A DNA stretch of 64,000 nt, taken from contig JAKGSH010000003.1 in assembly GCA_021568835.1 (NCBI GenBank), positions 224,930 through 288,929 on the forward strand. The letters run 5' to 3'. The notes beneath the pieces were generated by a model that saw only the letters and a program-made list of their open reading frames with translations, made no database searches and was not told where the DNA came from. How positions within the stretch are numbered: position 1 is the stretch's first letter; every line of letters starts with the position of its first letter. Positions 1 to 7,308 of this stretch are shown here, piece after piece. This DNA comes from Streptomyces sp. Tue 6430. Its GTDB lineage: Bacteria; Actinomycetota; Actinomycetes; Streptomycetales; Streptomycetaceae. A program made the translations under genes and the position numbers.

Positions 1-290
1 TCACCCCCCACCACGGACCCGTGAGGTTTCGGCAGCGCCGCGCCCGGGGTTCACCAGAACATGTGCGCTCTGCCGAAGGACTCGTCCGAGGCGAGGGCGA
101 CCCGTTCTTCTCCTCGCGCTCGGGCAGCACCGGGAAGAGGAACTCAGCGCCGTGGCGGTCGAGTTCCGGGCAACCGAGCTCATCGACGCAGAGCAGGCCG
201 ACGCGGCCGTAGCGGGCGGTGGTCTTGTTCAGCTGCTTGCCGTCGGCGGCCTCCACGGCCTGCGTCACCGACGTCGTGTCCCGTGACAAC
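1..290 (-). pseudogene. IS21-family IstB ATPase remnant
   Basis: Read leftwards from about 290, the translation contains VDELG and, shortly after, the run GAEFLFPVLPEREEKN, which is the Walker B region of IstB, the ATP-binding helper of IS21-family transposases. The Walker A half is missing on the 5' side. After EREEKN the frame is lost, although the expected continuation VALASDESFG is present in the next frame, followed by unrelated sequence and a stop. It is therefore a short, frameshifted fragment without function. No istA or terminal repeats are visible in the window, so the element is an old relic or continues beyond the left edge. Confidence 0.7.
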
Positions 291-334
291 CGGGCCGCCT
301 CCACACCTTCGCTCCAGGGTGGACGACGGGCCGG

Positions 335-727
335 TCAGGCCGCGCTCCGGTCGTTGTAGTGGCGGACGATCTCGTCGAACGCGGCTCGGTCGGCGTCGTC
401 GAGGCGGTAGGTGTCGCGGCGGGGCAGGGGCGGGCGGGTGCAGTCCGGCCCGTGGACCCGGCCGTCGGAGTGCTTCCGGAACGGGCGGCACGGCGTGAGC
501 GGCCGGACCTGCTCGCCGGCCTCCAGCCGTGCCGCGCGCCGCGCCTCGGCCCGGGCGCGGTGGTGTGCGCACCGGCATACGGCGTCGGCGGCGAGCAGGC
601 TGGGCGCGGCCCAGGCGACGAGGACGCCGAGCAGCCACTCGTGGTGGATGAGGAGCCAGGCCGCGGCGGCCAGTTCGGTGAGGGCGAGGGCGCGGCAGGC
701 GCGGGCGAGGGTGAGGTGTCGGGTCAC
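335..727 (-). CDS. Small membrane protein of unknown function
   Basis: A 130-residue protein starting at GTG behind GGGAG. Residues about 10-50 are strongly hydrophobic (one long or two short membrane segments). They are followed by an Arg/Ala/His-rich stretch and a charged C-terminal third with RPLTPCRPF and DGRVHGPDCTR, giving two Cys in a basic context. I recall similar short proteins from Streptomyces plasmids, phages and integrated elements, which fits the mobile surroundings, but I cannot name a function. Codon use looks native. Immediate neighbours are transposon debris, so it may be leftover cargo. Confidence 0.55.
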   Translation of the reverse strand: MTRHLTLARACRALALTELAAAAWLLIHHEWLLGVLVAWAAPSLLAADAVCRCAHHRARAEARRAARLEAGEQVRPLTPCRPFRKHSDGRVHGPDCTRPPLPRRDTYRLDDADRAAFDEIVRHYNDRSAA

Positions 728-1263
728 GGGTGGCTCCCGGTGGGTGGGCTGCTTCTGGTGCAGTTGCGGATGCCCCGTCCGGCCCGCGTCAGCCCGTCAG
801 CCGGCGGAGACGCCGGCCACGGTCGAAGGAGGTGGTCGAAGAATCCCGTGGCTCCGCCCTCCGCCTGACCGGTGTCGGTCCGCACCGGACGCGCGTCTTC
901 CAGGTGATCGGCCTTGACCGGCCTTGGGACTGGTAAGCCCGCATGTTGAGGTGTCGCGTATGCGGGGCTGAAGCCCGCATCTCAATGACGCTGAGTGAGC
1001 GGTCAGGGGGCGACCTGATCACCCCATCGACAAGCGCAAGGGCCGGCCAGCCACGCCAGCATCTACCGCGCCCTCGGTCGCACTCCTGGCTGTGGAACCG
1101 CCGGCCCTCCCCGCCAGGCCGAACGTCACTGGCCGCCGGAGCGGCGCGGTGCTGTCATGGGTAGGGAAGACGACGGGGACGAGCCAGCAGGAGCTCGGAG
1201 GCCGGCGCGCCGCGTGTGGTCCGCCCGCGGCCGCCCCGTCACGCAGCGGAGGAGGCCGATGCC
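728..1263. other. Non-coding gap, no recognisable gene
   Basis: No reading frame here resembles a known family. The one structured element is a hairpin at 960-980 (stem ATGCGGG/CCCGCAT around a 7-base loop), with an extra GCCCGCAT copy at 937-944. It could be a weak terminator or an end of a lost element. The final 60 bases lead into the CBS-domain gene. Confidence 0.4.
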
Positions 1264-1906
1264 ATGCTGTACCGCCGCACGGTCGGTGACGTTATGACCG
1301 AGGAGGTCGTCACCCTCCGCCCCAGCACACCGTTCCAGGAGGTCGCCGCCCTGCTGGACGCGAACGACATCGTCGCGGCCCCGGTCGTCGACGACGACGG
1401 CGCTCCCGTCGGCGTCGTGTCCGCGTCCGACGTGCTGCGGCACGAGACCGGCATGCCCGATCCGCAGAGTCAGGACGGGAACGACGAGCGTGCCTGGGCA
1501 AGGCCCGGGCCCGGACCGCGGGCGCGCTCATGAGCAGCCCCGTCTTCACCGCCCGCGCCGACTGGACGATCCCCCGGGCCGCACGAGAACTCCGCAGGCG
1601 GCACGTTAAGCAGCTGCCGGTGGTCGGCGACGACGGGCTCCTCACCGGCATCGTCACCCGCAGTGACCTGCTCGACGCCTTCATCCGCTCCGACGTCGAG
1701 ATCCGCGGCGAGGTCGAGCAGGACGTCCTGGGGCGCATCCTCGGCCTGGTCGAGGGCACCGTCGCGGTCGAGGTCCGGGACGGGGTCGTCACCCTTCGGG
1801 GCACGTCCCGGAACCGCGCCTCGTTCCGGTGGTCGTGGGCCTCTGCCAGGGCGTCGACGGTGTCGTCGCCGTGGACGCCCACCTCGCCGCCGCCAGGGCG
1901 GGCTAG
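1264..1906 (+). CDS. CBS-CBS-BON domain protein, two frame breaks
   Basis: The start at ATG 1264 gives MLYRRTVGDVMTEEVVTL, the classic opening of a CBS-pair protein. CBS 1 (residues about 5-60) ends in GVVSASDVLRHE. The frame then breaks near 1470-1495, and CBS 2 continues in another frame with KQLPVVGDDG and GIVTRSDLL. A BON domain follows with VEVRDGVVTLRGT. A second shift near 1820 is needed to finish as LVPVVVGLCQGVDG and stop at 1904. Combined length is about 213 residues, normal for the family. CBS pairs bind adenosyl ligands and BON domains associate with membranes or ligands. Proteins of this type belong to hypoxia/dormancy regulons in actinobacteria, as do the stress genes at 27-58 kb. 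Both shifts are single-base and probably sequencing errors. Confidence 0.8.
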
Positions 1907-2238
1907 GTGTTCTGCCCCGGGAGCCCGGCCGCAGCAGCGGCAGGCCGACGACCAGGCGCAGTCGAGCAGATCCCGGCACGGGACCGTCCCCACCCACCCA
2001 CGATCACTCTCCGTCTATCGCATTTGATGCGAGAATTTCGCATCAAATGCGACCCGAGGGCGTCTTCGCAGCTCAATCGCCCGGTGGAGTGACGCGCCCG
2101 CAAAGGCGCCGCCGCGACGGCTACCGTGGTTTTTCGCGATGCCGAGGTCAACGTCCCTGGTGGGACCGCTCGCCCGCGGTTCGGAGGTGACCTCCAGGTC
2201 GGGTGTCGCCTATTCGCGGCCGATGCAATTGGCGGCGC
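1907..2238. other. Gap between CBS-BON gene and Tn3-like element
   Basis: No gene recognised. The notable content is the AT-rich perfect inverted repeat at 2018-2052, described separately. The rest is GC-rich sequence leading to the left terminal repeat of the Tn3-like element. Confidence 0.4.
2018..2052. promoter_or_regulatory. Perfect 15-bp inverted repeat with 5-bp loop
   Basis: The arms are TCGCATTTGATGCGA (2018-2032) and its exact complement (2038-2052), around GAATT. Each arm is itself palindromic at its ends (TCGCAT ttg ATGCGA), so the site contains the same 6-mer four times in alternating orientation. The composition is AT-rich against a background above 70% GC. No T tract follows, so a rho-independent terminator is unlikely. 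A double operator for a dimeric or tetrameric regulator is the simplest reading. I do not recognise the motif as a known operator, and no intact gene starts immediately beside it. Confidence 0.6.
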
Positions 2239-2277
2239 TTGGTACAGCGGTACAGCGGTTATCGGTGAGAACGATCA
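2239..2277 (+). repeat. Left terminal inverted repeat of Tn3-like element
   Basis: This 39-bp repeat matches the complement of 7079-7117 at all but positions 1, 2 and 5 from the outer end. It includes the tandem ACAGCGGT core and the inner block GGTGAGAACGATCA. The two outermost bases are TT instead of the GG expected for Tn3-family ends, which may itself impair mobility. Confidence 0.8.
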
Positions 2278-2364
2278 TGGTTGGCTAGCACAGTGAACGT
2301 CTTGAGTGCCGGGGTTCGCTGAAAGATCGTTGATCATGGTTGTGGCCTGGCTACGGTCCGCCTC

Positions 2365-2430
2365 ATGCCGGTGGAGTTCTTAACTGATGAGCAGGCCGTT
2401 ATCTGGATCTCTTGCACTCGGCAGGCATGA
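2365..2430 (+). pseudogene. N-terminal remnant of Tn3 transposase
   Basis: ATG at 2365 opens MPVEFLTDEQAVIW, which matches the extreme N terminus of actinobacterial Tn3-family TnpA proteins (typically MPVEFL-D-E-A-). Similarity ends after about 14 codons and a stop follows at 2428. More than 2.8 kb of tnpA has been lost by internal deletion. The position just inside the left terminal repeat and the inward orientation are as expected for tnpA. Confidence 0.65.
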
Positions 2431-2446
2431 TGAGCTGGTCTTTTGT

Positions 2447-2467
2447 GTGGCTGACAGTGTCAGTCAC
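2447..2467. promoter_or_regulatory. Palindromic operator candidate upstream of GyrB-like gene
   Basis: A 21-bp palindrome with core CTGACA-g-TGTCAG and outer GTG/CAC, with nine of ten paired positions complementary. It lies 72-92 bases before the ATG at 2539, where a promoter-overlapping operator would sit. TGACA/TGTCA half-sites occur with several repressor families (GntR and others), so the cognate regulator cannot be named. Confidence 0.45.
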
Positions 2468-2538
2468 CTCTCCTGGAGTTGCTCAGTGTCACCCGAGCTG
2501 ATCCGGCTGGTACCGCACGAATGGGAGGCCCCACCCGC

Positions 2539-3318
2539 ATGACCACCCCGCCGTCCGAGCGCGCCCTCATCTACGCTGAAGACCTCAGGCCCGAGGACGT
2601 TCACGCCCTGGAGACGTTCCTCAGCGTCCAGTTGGGGCGGGTGTATGAGGAGGTCGGCGAGACTGGTGAGACGTCCTTCGCGATGCGGTCTCTGCTCATC
2701 CTGGTCTGCGACTCGGCCGGGCTCCTGCACACGCTGCTCGCGGTAGAGCGGCCAGAGACGTGGCAGCGGGCCGCGATCGTGCGCGAGTGGCAGCGGCTAC
2801 GCGTGCGGCTGCGGTTCCCGGGCGGGGCGCGGGATTTCGTCGCCCTCCTCGACGGCCATGAGGCGGCGTCCGGCCCCATGGAGACCATCGCCTTCGAGTA
2901 CGAGGACCCTCGGATGGCGGGGATGACGGAGGTGGCCTTCCGTTGGTGCAGCTGCCCTGAGGAGCGGGTCCGGAGCTTCGCCAACAGTCGGCCCACCGTC
3001 AGCGGCACGCACACGGTGGGCTTCCGCGACGGGATGGCGGCCGCGGTCACCGCGTACGCGCGGGAGCAGGGGCTTCTGACAGCTACGGACCCCGACTTTG
3101 GCGCCGATCAGATCGGCGAGGGCCTGACGGCGGTCGTGTCGGTGAAGCTGGACCGTCCAGAGTTCGAGGGCTCCACGCGGGGAGTCCTGGGCAACGCCGA
3201 AGTACGCGACTGCGTCAGACAGGCCGTCCAGGACCACCTCGGTAGGTGGCTGAAGGAAGACCAGACACGGGCTGCAGCCGTCATCGACTGGATCTTCCAG
3301 GGTGCCCGCCGGGACTGA
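2539..3318 (+). CDS. GyrB-like transducer-domain protein lacking the ATPase domain
   Basis: The start at ATG 2539 is set by GGGAGG ten bases upstream and gives 259 residues. From about residue 92 the protein follows the GyrB transducer fold: FPGGARDFVALL (GyrB F-GG--FV--L), TEVAFRW, then SGTHTVGF at about 153-160 (GyrB GGTH--GF), EGLTAVVSVK and LGNAEVRD. The GHKL ATPase motifs and the Toprim domain are absent; residues 1-90 are unrelated to anything I recognise. In the loop that normally supplies the ATP-contacting Gln and Lys (QTK), it has STR, so nucleotide sensing seems lost. This is a free-standing gyrase fragment, not a truncated gyrB, since it has its own signals and ends at the natural domain boundary. 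It is Tn3 cargo with a terminator behind it. A role as gyrase partner, decoy or inhibitor is speculation. Confidence 0.7.
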   Translation: MTTPPSERALIYAEDLRPEDVHALETFLSVQLGRVYEEVGETGETSFAMRSLLILVCDSAGLLHTLLAVERPETWQRAAIVREWQRLRVRLRFPGGARDFVALLDGHEAASGPMETIAFEYEDPRMAGMTEVAFRWCSCPEERVRSFANSRPTVSGTHTVGFRDGMAAAVTAYAREQGLLTATDPDFGADQIGEGLTAVVSVKLDRPEFEGSTRGVLGNAEVRDCVRQAVQDHLGRWLKEDQTRAAAVIDWIFQGARRD

Positions 3319-3330
3319 CCAACAACGAAC

Positions 3331-3367
3331 CGCCCTGCCGGTCCAGGAAAATGGGACCGCCAGGGCG
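3331..3367 (+). terminator. Hairpin terminator after GyrB-like gene
   Basis: The arms CGCCCTGCCGGTCC and GGACCGCCAGGGCG (13 of 14 paired) flank a 9-base A-rich loop, 12 bases after the stop codon. It separates the rightward GyrB-like gene from the leftward S1-domain gene and could act in both directions. Confidence 0.7.
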
Positions 3368-3450
3368 TCTGTCGGATTCCGTGGTCGTCTGTGCTGATGT
3401 CCGCAGTCCTCTGCACGCCCGCTGTGGGGCTGTACGAGTCGACTTCCTCG

Positions 3451-4964
3451 TCAGGCGTGACGGTGCCTCTCCGGGGCGACGGCGAGTGCCTGCTTGTGCG
3501 ACAGTGCGATCCGGCGCCGGGTGGGGTCGACTTCGAGGATCTTGACGGCGAGTGCTTCGCCGACCTGAACGACGTCTTCGGACCTTTCCACGTGCTCATC
3601 GGCCAGTTCGGTGTTGTGGACCAGTCCCTCGAAACCGTCCTCGGAGTCCTCGATACGGACGAAGGCGCCGAACGGTACGAGTTTCGTGACGGGGCCGGTG
3701 ACGATCTGACCGACCTGCCGCGCGAGATCCAGCATCGGATCCGGCTGCAGCGCCTTCAGCGATAGCGACACACGCTCCCGCACCATGTCGACGTCGAGGA
3801 CTTCGGCGGTGATCTCCTGGCCGACGCTGACGACGTCGGACGGGTGGTTGATGTGCCGCCAGGACAACTCCGGAATGTTGATCATCGCGGTGAAGCCGCC
3901 GATGTCCACGAAGGTGACGCCGAAGCTTGCGATGGTCGTCACCGTGCCGGTGACGACCTGGCCGCGTCGCAGGGTCTTCAGGAAGGCCCAGTCCCGGTCG
4001 CTTGGCGTCGGCTCGGTCTGCCAGCGTGCGCGCAGGACACCGTCGCTGTCCGGCAGTACAGCGGTGAACAGGGGGAGATCTTCACCGGCATACATGGATA
4101 CGACGCCGACAGCACGCGCGCTGGCGAGCTCGGAGGTCACTGCCTCGAACTGGGTCTCGTCCACGACCGTGCTCGTGATCTGTCCGTCCTTGTCCTCCCA
4201 GACGACCTCCACCAGGCCTTCGTCGGGCAGAGCGGCCACGGCCGTGTCGACGTCGGTGAGCAGGTCCGGCCAGACCGCCAACTGGGAGCGTGGGCCAACT
4301 GGGAGCGCACGGTCTCGATGGAGTCGCGGGTCAGGCGGTGCCACCGGGAGGCGTTCGTGGCGTAGGTCTCCTCCAGGTATGTGGCGCGGTGGGCGCTGAC
4401 GGTCCAGCGCAGACGGCCCCAGAAGTCGGCGTCGGCCGGGCGCTGCTCGTGCTGTGGGTCGTCGGGGGCGAAGTCGTACGGCGATGCGTTCAGTCGTTCG
4501 GGGAACAGGCCGAGCGCACGGGTGCGGGTCAGCGCTTCTTCGCAGGGCCGACTGCTGCCGAGATAGAGGTACTGGTCCCAGCCGACGTGCACCGTGAAAG
4601 CTCCCTCCGCCTCCAGACGGCACCAGGCGCCGTTGTCGCGGAGCATGGCCCGGACTAGTTCCAGGCTGACATCGATCGGCACGAGTGCGCCGTCGCGAAA
4701 CCCGGCGGGGCCGGCGGGGAAGAGGCCGGCCAGGCCGTAGCCATCGACCGGTGGCTCCAGGCCGAAATGGACGAAGCCGCCGAGCTGCGGCTCGCGGATC
4801 GCCAGCTGGTCGACGCCGGTGTCCTCGGCGAAGGCGGCGACGGCCTGTAGGTAGGCGGCTTCGACCAGTCCGTGGTCGCTGGTCGCGGGCTCAGTTCCGG
4901 TGTAGTGGCCGTGCTGGTCGCGGTCGGCGGGGTCGTACTTGGTGACCCGGTAGACGTAGGGCAT
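3451..4964 (-). CDS. Two-S1-domain RNA-binding protein, broken by a 17-bp duplication
   Basis: ATG at 4964 gives MPYVYRVTKYDP, four bases after the resolvase stop, so the two probably share a transcript. Residues 1-190 form a domain unknown to me. The C-terminal half has two S1 (OB-fold) domains: GTVTTIASFGVTFVDIGG..., ending in RVSLSLKAL, and GPVTKLVPFGAFVRIEDS..., ending in RRIALSHKQA. The frame is broken near 4280-4310, where CCAACTGGGAGCG occurs twice, 17 bases apart. Removing one 17-base unit restores a continuous protein of about 498 residues (SIETVRSQLAVWPDLL). S1 repeats bind single-stranded RNA or ribosomes; the target is unknown. Either the gene is a recent pseudogene or the duplication is an assembly error. 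Confidence 0.65.
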
Positions 4965-4968
4965 CACG

Positions 4969-5571
4969 TCACTGCCCGCCCGGGGTCGACGGCGCGGGTG
5001 CGTTCTGGTGGCGTTCAAGGACGCGGTAGACGGTGGCGCGGCTGACGGAGAAGAGCTCGGCGAGGTCGGCGATGGTGTGCTCGCCGGACTGGTGCTGCTG
5101 GACCAGGTGGCTCTGCTGGCGGGCGGTGAGCTTGGGCTGCTTCCCCTTGAGCTTGCCCTTGGCCCGCGCCACTGCCATGCCTTCGCGGGTGCGCATGCGT
5201 AGGAGGTCGACCTCGAACTCGGCGAAGGTGGCCAGGATGTTGAAGAACATCTTGCCCATTGGGTCGGCGGGGTCGTAGAGGGTGCCGCCGAGCGAGAGCT
5301 TGACGCCGCGGGCGGTGAGCGAGTCGCCGATGTCGCGGGCGTCGGGTACCGAGCGTGCGAGGCGGTCCAGCTTGGGGACGACCAGCGTGTTGCCGGCGCG
5401 CACGGCCGCGAGGGCCTGGGCCAGGCCGGGCCGGTCGCGGTTGGTTCCGGTCAGTCCGTGGTCCAGGTAGATCCGGTCCTTCGGGACGTCCAGGCTGAGC
5501 AGGATCTCGCGCTGGGCGGTGAGGTCCTGCTTGTCCAGACTGCATCTCGCGTAGCCGACGCGCTCACTCAT
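4969..5571 (-). CDS. tnpR: Serine resolvase, Tn3 family
   Basis: ATG at 5571 yields 200 residues starting MSERVGYARCS. The catalytic Ser lies in YARCSLDKQD. The conserved core follows (DHGLTGTNRDRPGL, then LDRLARSVPDARD), the E helix region carries MGKMFFNILATFAEFEVDL, and a C-terminal helix-turn-helix reads TIADLAELFSVSRATVYRVL. It resolves cointegrates at a res site next to its own gene. An alternative upstream ATG at 5613 would add 14 residues that are not conserved. It is the only intact Tn3 function left here. An IS element at 5626 separates it from part of its upstream control region. Confidence 0.85.
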   Translation of the reverse strand: MSERVGYARCSLDKQDLTAQREILLSLDVPKDRIYLDHGLTGTNRDRPGLAQALAAVRAGNTLVVPKLDRLARSVPDARDIGDSLTARGVKLSLGGTLYDPADPMGKMFFNILATFAEFEVDLLRMRTREGMAVARAKGKLKGKQPKLTARQQSHLVQQHQSGEHTIADLAELFSVSRATVYRVLERHQNAPAPSTPGGQ

Positions 5572-5625
5572 GCCCGGAGCGTACGATGAGCCCCCGCTCA
5601 GCGTACAGATCACCGGATACCCTAA
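5572..5625. other. Probable res-site fragment
   Basis: Just upstream of the resolvase the sequence AGCGTAC occurs twice (5578-5584 and 5600-5606), with TGAGC/GCTCA between the copies, an arrangement like resolvase dimer-binding subsites. In Tn3-type elements res abuts tnpR. The IS5-type insertion at 5626 probably moved the remaining subsites to beyond 6971. Position and symmetry support this, but the consensus was not verified. Confidence 0.35.
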
Positions 5626-5694
5626 GAACTCCTAACGGAATGATTCTTCGGGGTCGGCTCTTTGTCGTGGGGTGCTGCCGGGCAGCATGGGGCG

Positions 5695-6099
5695 ATGGAC
5701 TTCGATCAGCCGCTGCCTCGCGAGGTGAAAGTCCTCGATTCGGCCTCGCTGTTGAGGCTGGAGGAGCGGGCGTGTGGCCTCAGCCTGAACCAGCGGTTGG
5801 ACCCAGCGTGGGTGCGAGCGAATGCGGCGCCCGACGGAACCCACTACCTGTGGCCGGCCCTGTGGAACAGCCTGTCCCACCGCCCGGACGTTCCACGTCA
5901 GCTGCGGTGCGAGCTGCTGATCTCTCTGCGTGCGGGAGACCGCGTGATGAGCCTGCTGGACGTGCTTCCCGACGACTTCACCCCGCTGCCGAGGGTGACC
6001 TCACGCGAAGAAGGCATGCAGGTCAGCCGGCTCCTTGACCGTGCTCCTTCGGTCCGGGAATGGCTACTGCGGGAGGGCGAGGGCTCGGGTCGGCCGTGA
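5695..6099 (+). CDS. IS passenger protein of unknown function
   Basis: A 134-residue protein starting MDFDQPLPREVKVLDS. It is soluble and acidic to neutral, with Trp/Leu-rich central helices (THYLWPALWNSLSHRP) and an Arg-rich end. It lies entirely inside the IS ends, and its last 36 bases overlap the 3' end of the transposase gene on the other strand. I recognise no domain. IS5-type elements normally carry only the transposase, so this gene is either a true passenger or a regulator of transposition. A GGGG run just before the ATG may serve as ribosome binding site. Confidence 0.5.
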   Translation: MDFDQPLPREVKVLDSASLLRLEERACGLSLNQRLDPAWVRANAAPDGTHYLWPALWNSLSHRPDVPRQLRCELLISLRAGDRVMSLLDVLPDDFTPLPRVTSREEGMQVSRLLDRAPSVREWLLREGEGSGRP

Positions 6100-6908
6100 C
6101 AGGCGTCGCCAGCAGATGAGTGCGCATCCCAGGGTGAGGCAGGCTTCGCGGATGTCGTCGCGGATCTCCCAGCGGATCCGCAGGCGGCGGAACCAGTGCA
6201 GGTGAGCGAAGGCGCGCTCGACAACCCAGCGCTGGGTGCCGAGTCCGGAGCCGTGATCGGTGCCGCGTCGAGCGATCAGTGGCTTCACGCCGAGCGCGCG
6301 GACGAGGCGGCGGTACTTGTCGTGATTGTAGCCGCGGTCGCCGAGCACGACGTCGGGGCGGCGCCGAGGCCGCCCGCGCTTGCCCCGCACGGGCGGCACC
6401 GCCTGGAGCAGTGGAATGAGCTGGGTGACGTCGTTGCGGTTGCCGCCGGTCAGGATGACGGCGAGCGGGATGCCGGTGGCGTCCGTGATCAAGTGGTGCT
6501 TGCTGCCCGTCCTGCCCCGGTCGACAGGGCTTCGTCCCGTCTCGGGGCCCCTTTTAGCGCCCGGATGTGGGAGCCGTCGACCGCCGCCCTGGAGAGGTCC
6601 AGGGCGTCCGCGCTGCGGAGCTCGGCCAAGAGTGCCTCGTGGAGCCGAGGCCACACACCGGCCTCGGTCCACTCGGCCAGGCGCCGCCAGCACGTCATGC
6701 CCGAACCGAAGCCGAGCTCCTGCGGCAGGTGTTCCCAGGCGATCCCGGTGTGCAGCACGAACAGGATGCCCTGAAACACCAGCCGGTCCGGATGCCGCTT
6801 CCGTCCCGGATGCCGGACCCGACGTTCAACCTTGGGCAGCAGCGGCTCGATCACCGCCCACAGTTCGTCTTCGACTTCCCACGGCTTCAGCCGAGCCACC
6901 CCGCGCAC
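6064..6908 (-). CDS. IS5-family transposase made by -1 frameshifting
   Basis: GTG at 6908 opens the first frame (MRGVARLKPWEVEDELW...), which carries the first catalytic Asp in AVDGSHI. The second frame has the second Asp in VLGDRGYNHD and the Glu in VVERAFAHLHWFRRL, ending at 6064. The frames overlap at CTAAAAGGGG (complement of 6548-6557). A -1 slip there joins ALK to RGPETGRSPVDRG exactly where family members continue, so this is the usual programmed frameshift and not an error. The fusion is about 281 residues, normal for the IS1031/IS427 groups. It cuts and joins the element ends described for 5626-6967. Confidence 0.85.
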
Positions 6909-7078
6909 CCCCGATCAACGCTCCCGGAGTGATCCAACCACCTCGGAGATTATTTCGTTAGGAGTTCTAAATGAGACGCCGTCAGCGCAGGTCGGTGATC
7001 CCGACTCAGCAAGATCGCGATTGTTCGTTGAGGGTTCCCCCTGTGAACACGCCGTCGGGCACGCTGTTCCACCCACCG

Positions 7079-7117
7079 TGATCGTTCTCACCGATAACCG
7101 CTGTACCGCTGTGCCCC
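7079..7117 (-). repeat. Right terminal inverted repeat of Tn3-like element
   Basis: This 39-bp repeat is complementary to 2239-2277 with three mismatches. Read inward it begins GGGGCACAGCGG, the normal Tn3-type outer GGGG. Between the IS5-type element and this repeat (6971-7078) there is no recognisable gene. Confidence 0.8.
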
Positions 7118-7308
7118 AAGGCCGTTGACCAGGTCCTCGCATCGCGTCCCAGCACCGAAGCGGCCGCCTCGTTCCCGCGGCGCTGACCGGACGCGACCGT
7201 ACCGGACGGTGTCGGGTCACCTGTCGGTGCGTCCCGGCCCGTCGGCGTCTCCTGTTCTCCGGACGGCGGACGAGCGGGTGACGGACGAGCGGGCGGCGGA
7301 ACGGCTCG

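Larger units (their letters stand above)
5626..6967. mobile_element. IS5-family (IS1031-like) insertion sequence with passenger gene
   Basis: A 1342-bp element. Both ends read inward GAACTCCTAACG, followed by further partial matches, and it is flanked on both sides by TAA (5623-5625 and 6968-6970). A 3-bp TNA duplication is characteristic of the IS1031 group. It contains a two-frame DDE transposase on the minus strand and a convergent 405-bp passenger gene. It lies nested in the Tn3-like element, between resolvase and right terminal repeat. Ends, target duplication and programmed-frameshift signal all look intact, so this may be a functional copy. Confidence 0.8.
2239..7117. mobile_element. 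Degenerate Tn3-family transposon
   Basis: The element is bounded by 39-bp inverted repeats (2239-2277 and 7079-7117), 36 of 39 identical. The right one begins, read inward, with GGGG as is usual for Tn3 ends; the left has TTGG. Inside the left end are the first codons of a Tn3 TnpA (2365 onward), and a serine resolvase of the Tn3 type lies at 4969-5571. TnpA is otherwise deleted, so the element cannot move on its own. Cargo is a GyrB-like gene and a two-S1-domain gene. An IS5-type element is inserted upstream of the resolvase. The flanking pentamers (GGCGC left, AAGGC right) do not match, so no target duplication survives. Confidence 0.8.

Noticed and set aside
6064..6908. IS5 transposase as a frameshifted pseudogene
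   Set aside because: The overlap of the two frames at CTAAAAGGGG and exact family continuity after a -1 slip indicate programmed frameshifting.
2234..7122. 5-bp target duplication for the Tn3-like element
   Set aside because: The flanks GGCGC and AAGGC do not match in either orientation.
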